From: Gemmatimonadota bacterium
Lineage (GTDB): Bacteria; Gemmatimonadota; Gemmatimonadetes; Gemmatimonadales; GWC2-71-9
Length of the DNA stretch: 6,840 nt
Assembly (NCBI GenBank): GCA_025361465.1
Contig: JANYAG010000180.1
Span: 1 to 6,840 of the forward strand
Direction: 5' to 3'
Positions 6,812-6,840 of this stretch are shown here, one piece after another; position 1 is the stretch's first letter, and each line of letters opens with the position of its first letter. Under the pieces are notes generated by a model. The model was not told the origin of the DNA and searched no databases. It saw only the letters and a program-made list of their open reading frames with translations. The position numbers were made by a program, and so were the translations under genes.

Positions 6812-6840
6812 TCAGTCGGCGCGGTCGGACTCGAGTCGGA
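6812..6840 (-). CDS. Possible C-terminal end of an upstream gene (partial)
   Basis: One minus-strand frame from the right edge reads RLESDRAD and then TGA at 6814-6812, four bases before the GT4 start. Given that all other genes here are packed end to end, this may be the tail of the preceding operon gene. Eight residues do not allow any identification, and the stop could be chance; the other two minus-strand frames show no stop in these bases. Confidence 0.3.

Noticed and set aside
1..6840. Mobile elements, CRISPR arrays, RNA genes, terminators
   Set aside because: I saw no tandem spaced repeats, inverted-repeat-bounded transposase, tRNA-like fold or GC hairpin with a T-run. Coding sequence fills the window except for a few bases near 6808-6811.

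Overview
The window is a compact, GC-rich bacterial stretch in which every supportable gene lies on the minus strand, so transcription runs from right (about 6840) to left (1). There is essentially no non-coding DNA. In transcription order the genes are: the possible last codons of an upstream gene, a GT4 glycosyltransferase (6807-5662), two tandem paralogous flippase-like / LPG-synthase-TM-type membrane proteins (5669-4749 and 4756-3836), a large YfhO-family GT-C-like membrane protein (3849-1402), a polyprenol-phosphate-mannose synthase-type GT2 (1409-687), and diaminopimelate epimerase DapF (690 to the window edge, 3' end missing). Every adjacent pair of these six genes overlaps, by 8, 8, 14, 8 and 4 bases, so they very probably form one translationally coupled operon.

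The genes suggest an envelope glycosylation module. The GT2 enzyme would charge a polyprenyl phosphate with a hexose on the cytoplasmic face. One or both multi-pass flippase-like proteins could help move lipid-linked sugar across the membrane. The YfhO-like protein would use the lipid-linked sugar on the outer face to decorate a glycan, lipid or protein. The GT4 enzyme would add a sugar from a nucleotide-sugar donor on the cytoplasmic side. DapF makes meso-diaminopimelate for peptidoglycan and lysine; its place at the operon end may be housekeeping or a link to envelope growth. The reaction chain is inferred from family knowledge; the acceptor and the sugars cannot be read from sequence.

High GC content, DapF (so a DAP-using bacterium) and the YfhO plus DPM1-type GT2 combination fit a Gram-negative-type environmental bacterium. 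Gemmatimonadota is my best guess, held with low confidence and not provable from this window. I see no tRNA, rRNA, mobile element, CRISPR array or obvious terminator. The most notable observation is the pair of tandem membrane paralogues, which align end to end without gaps at 306 residues each, while the second copy has lost the conserved GKYVPGK loop of the first.
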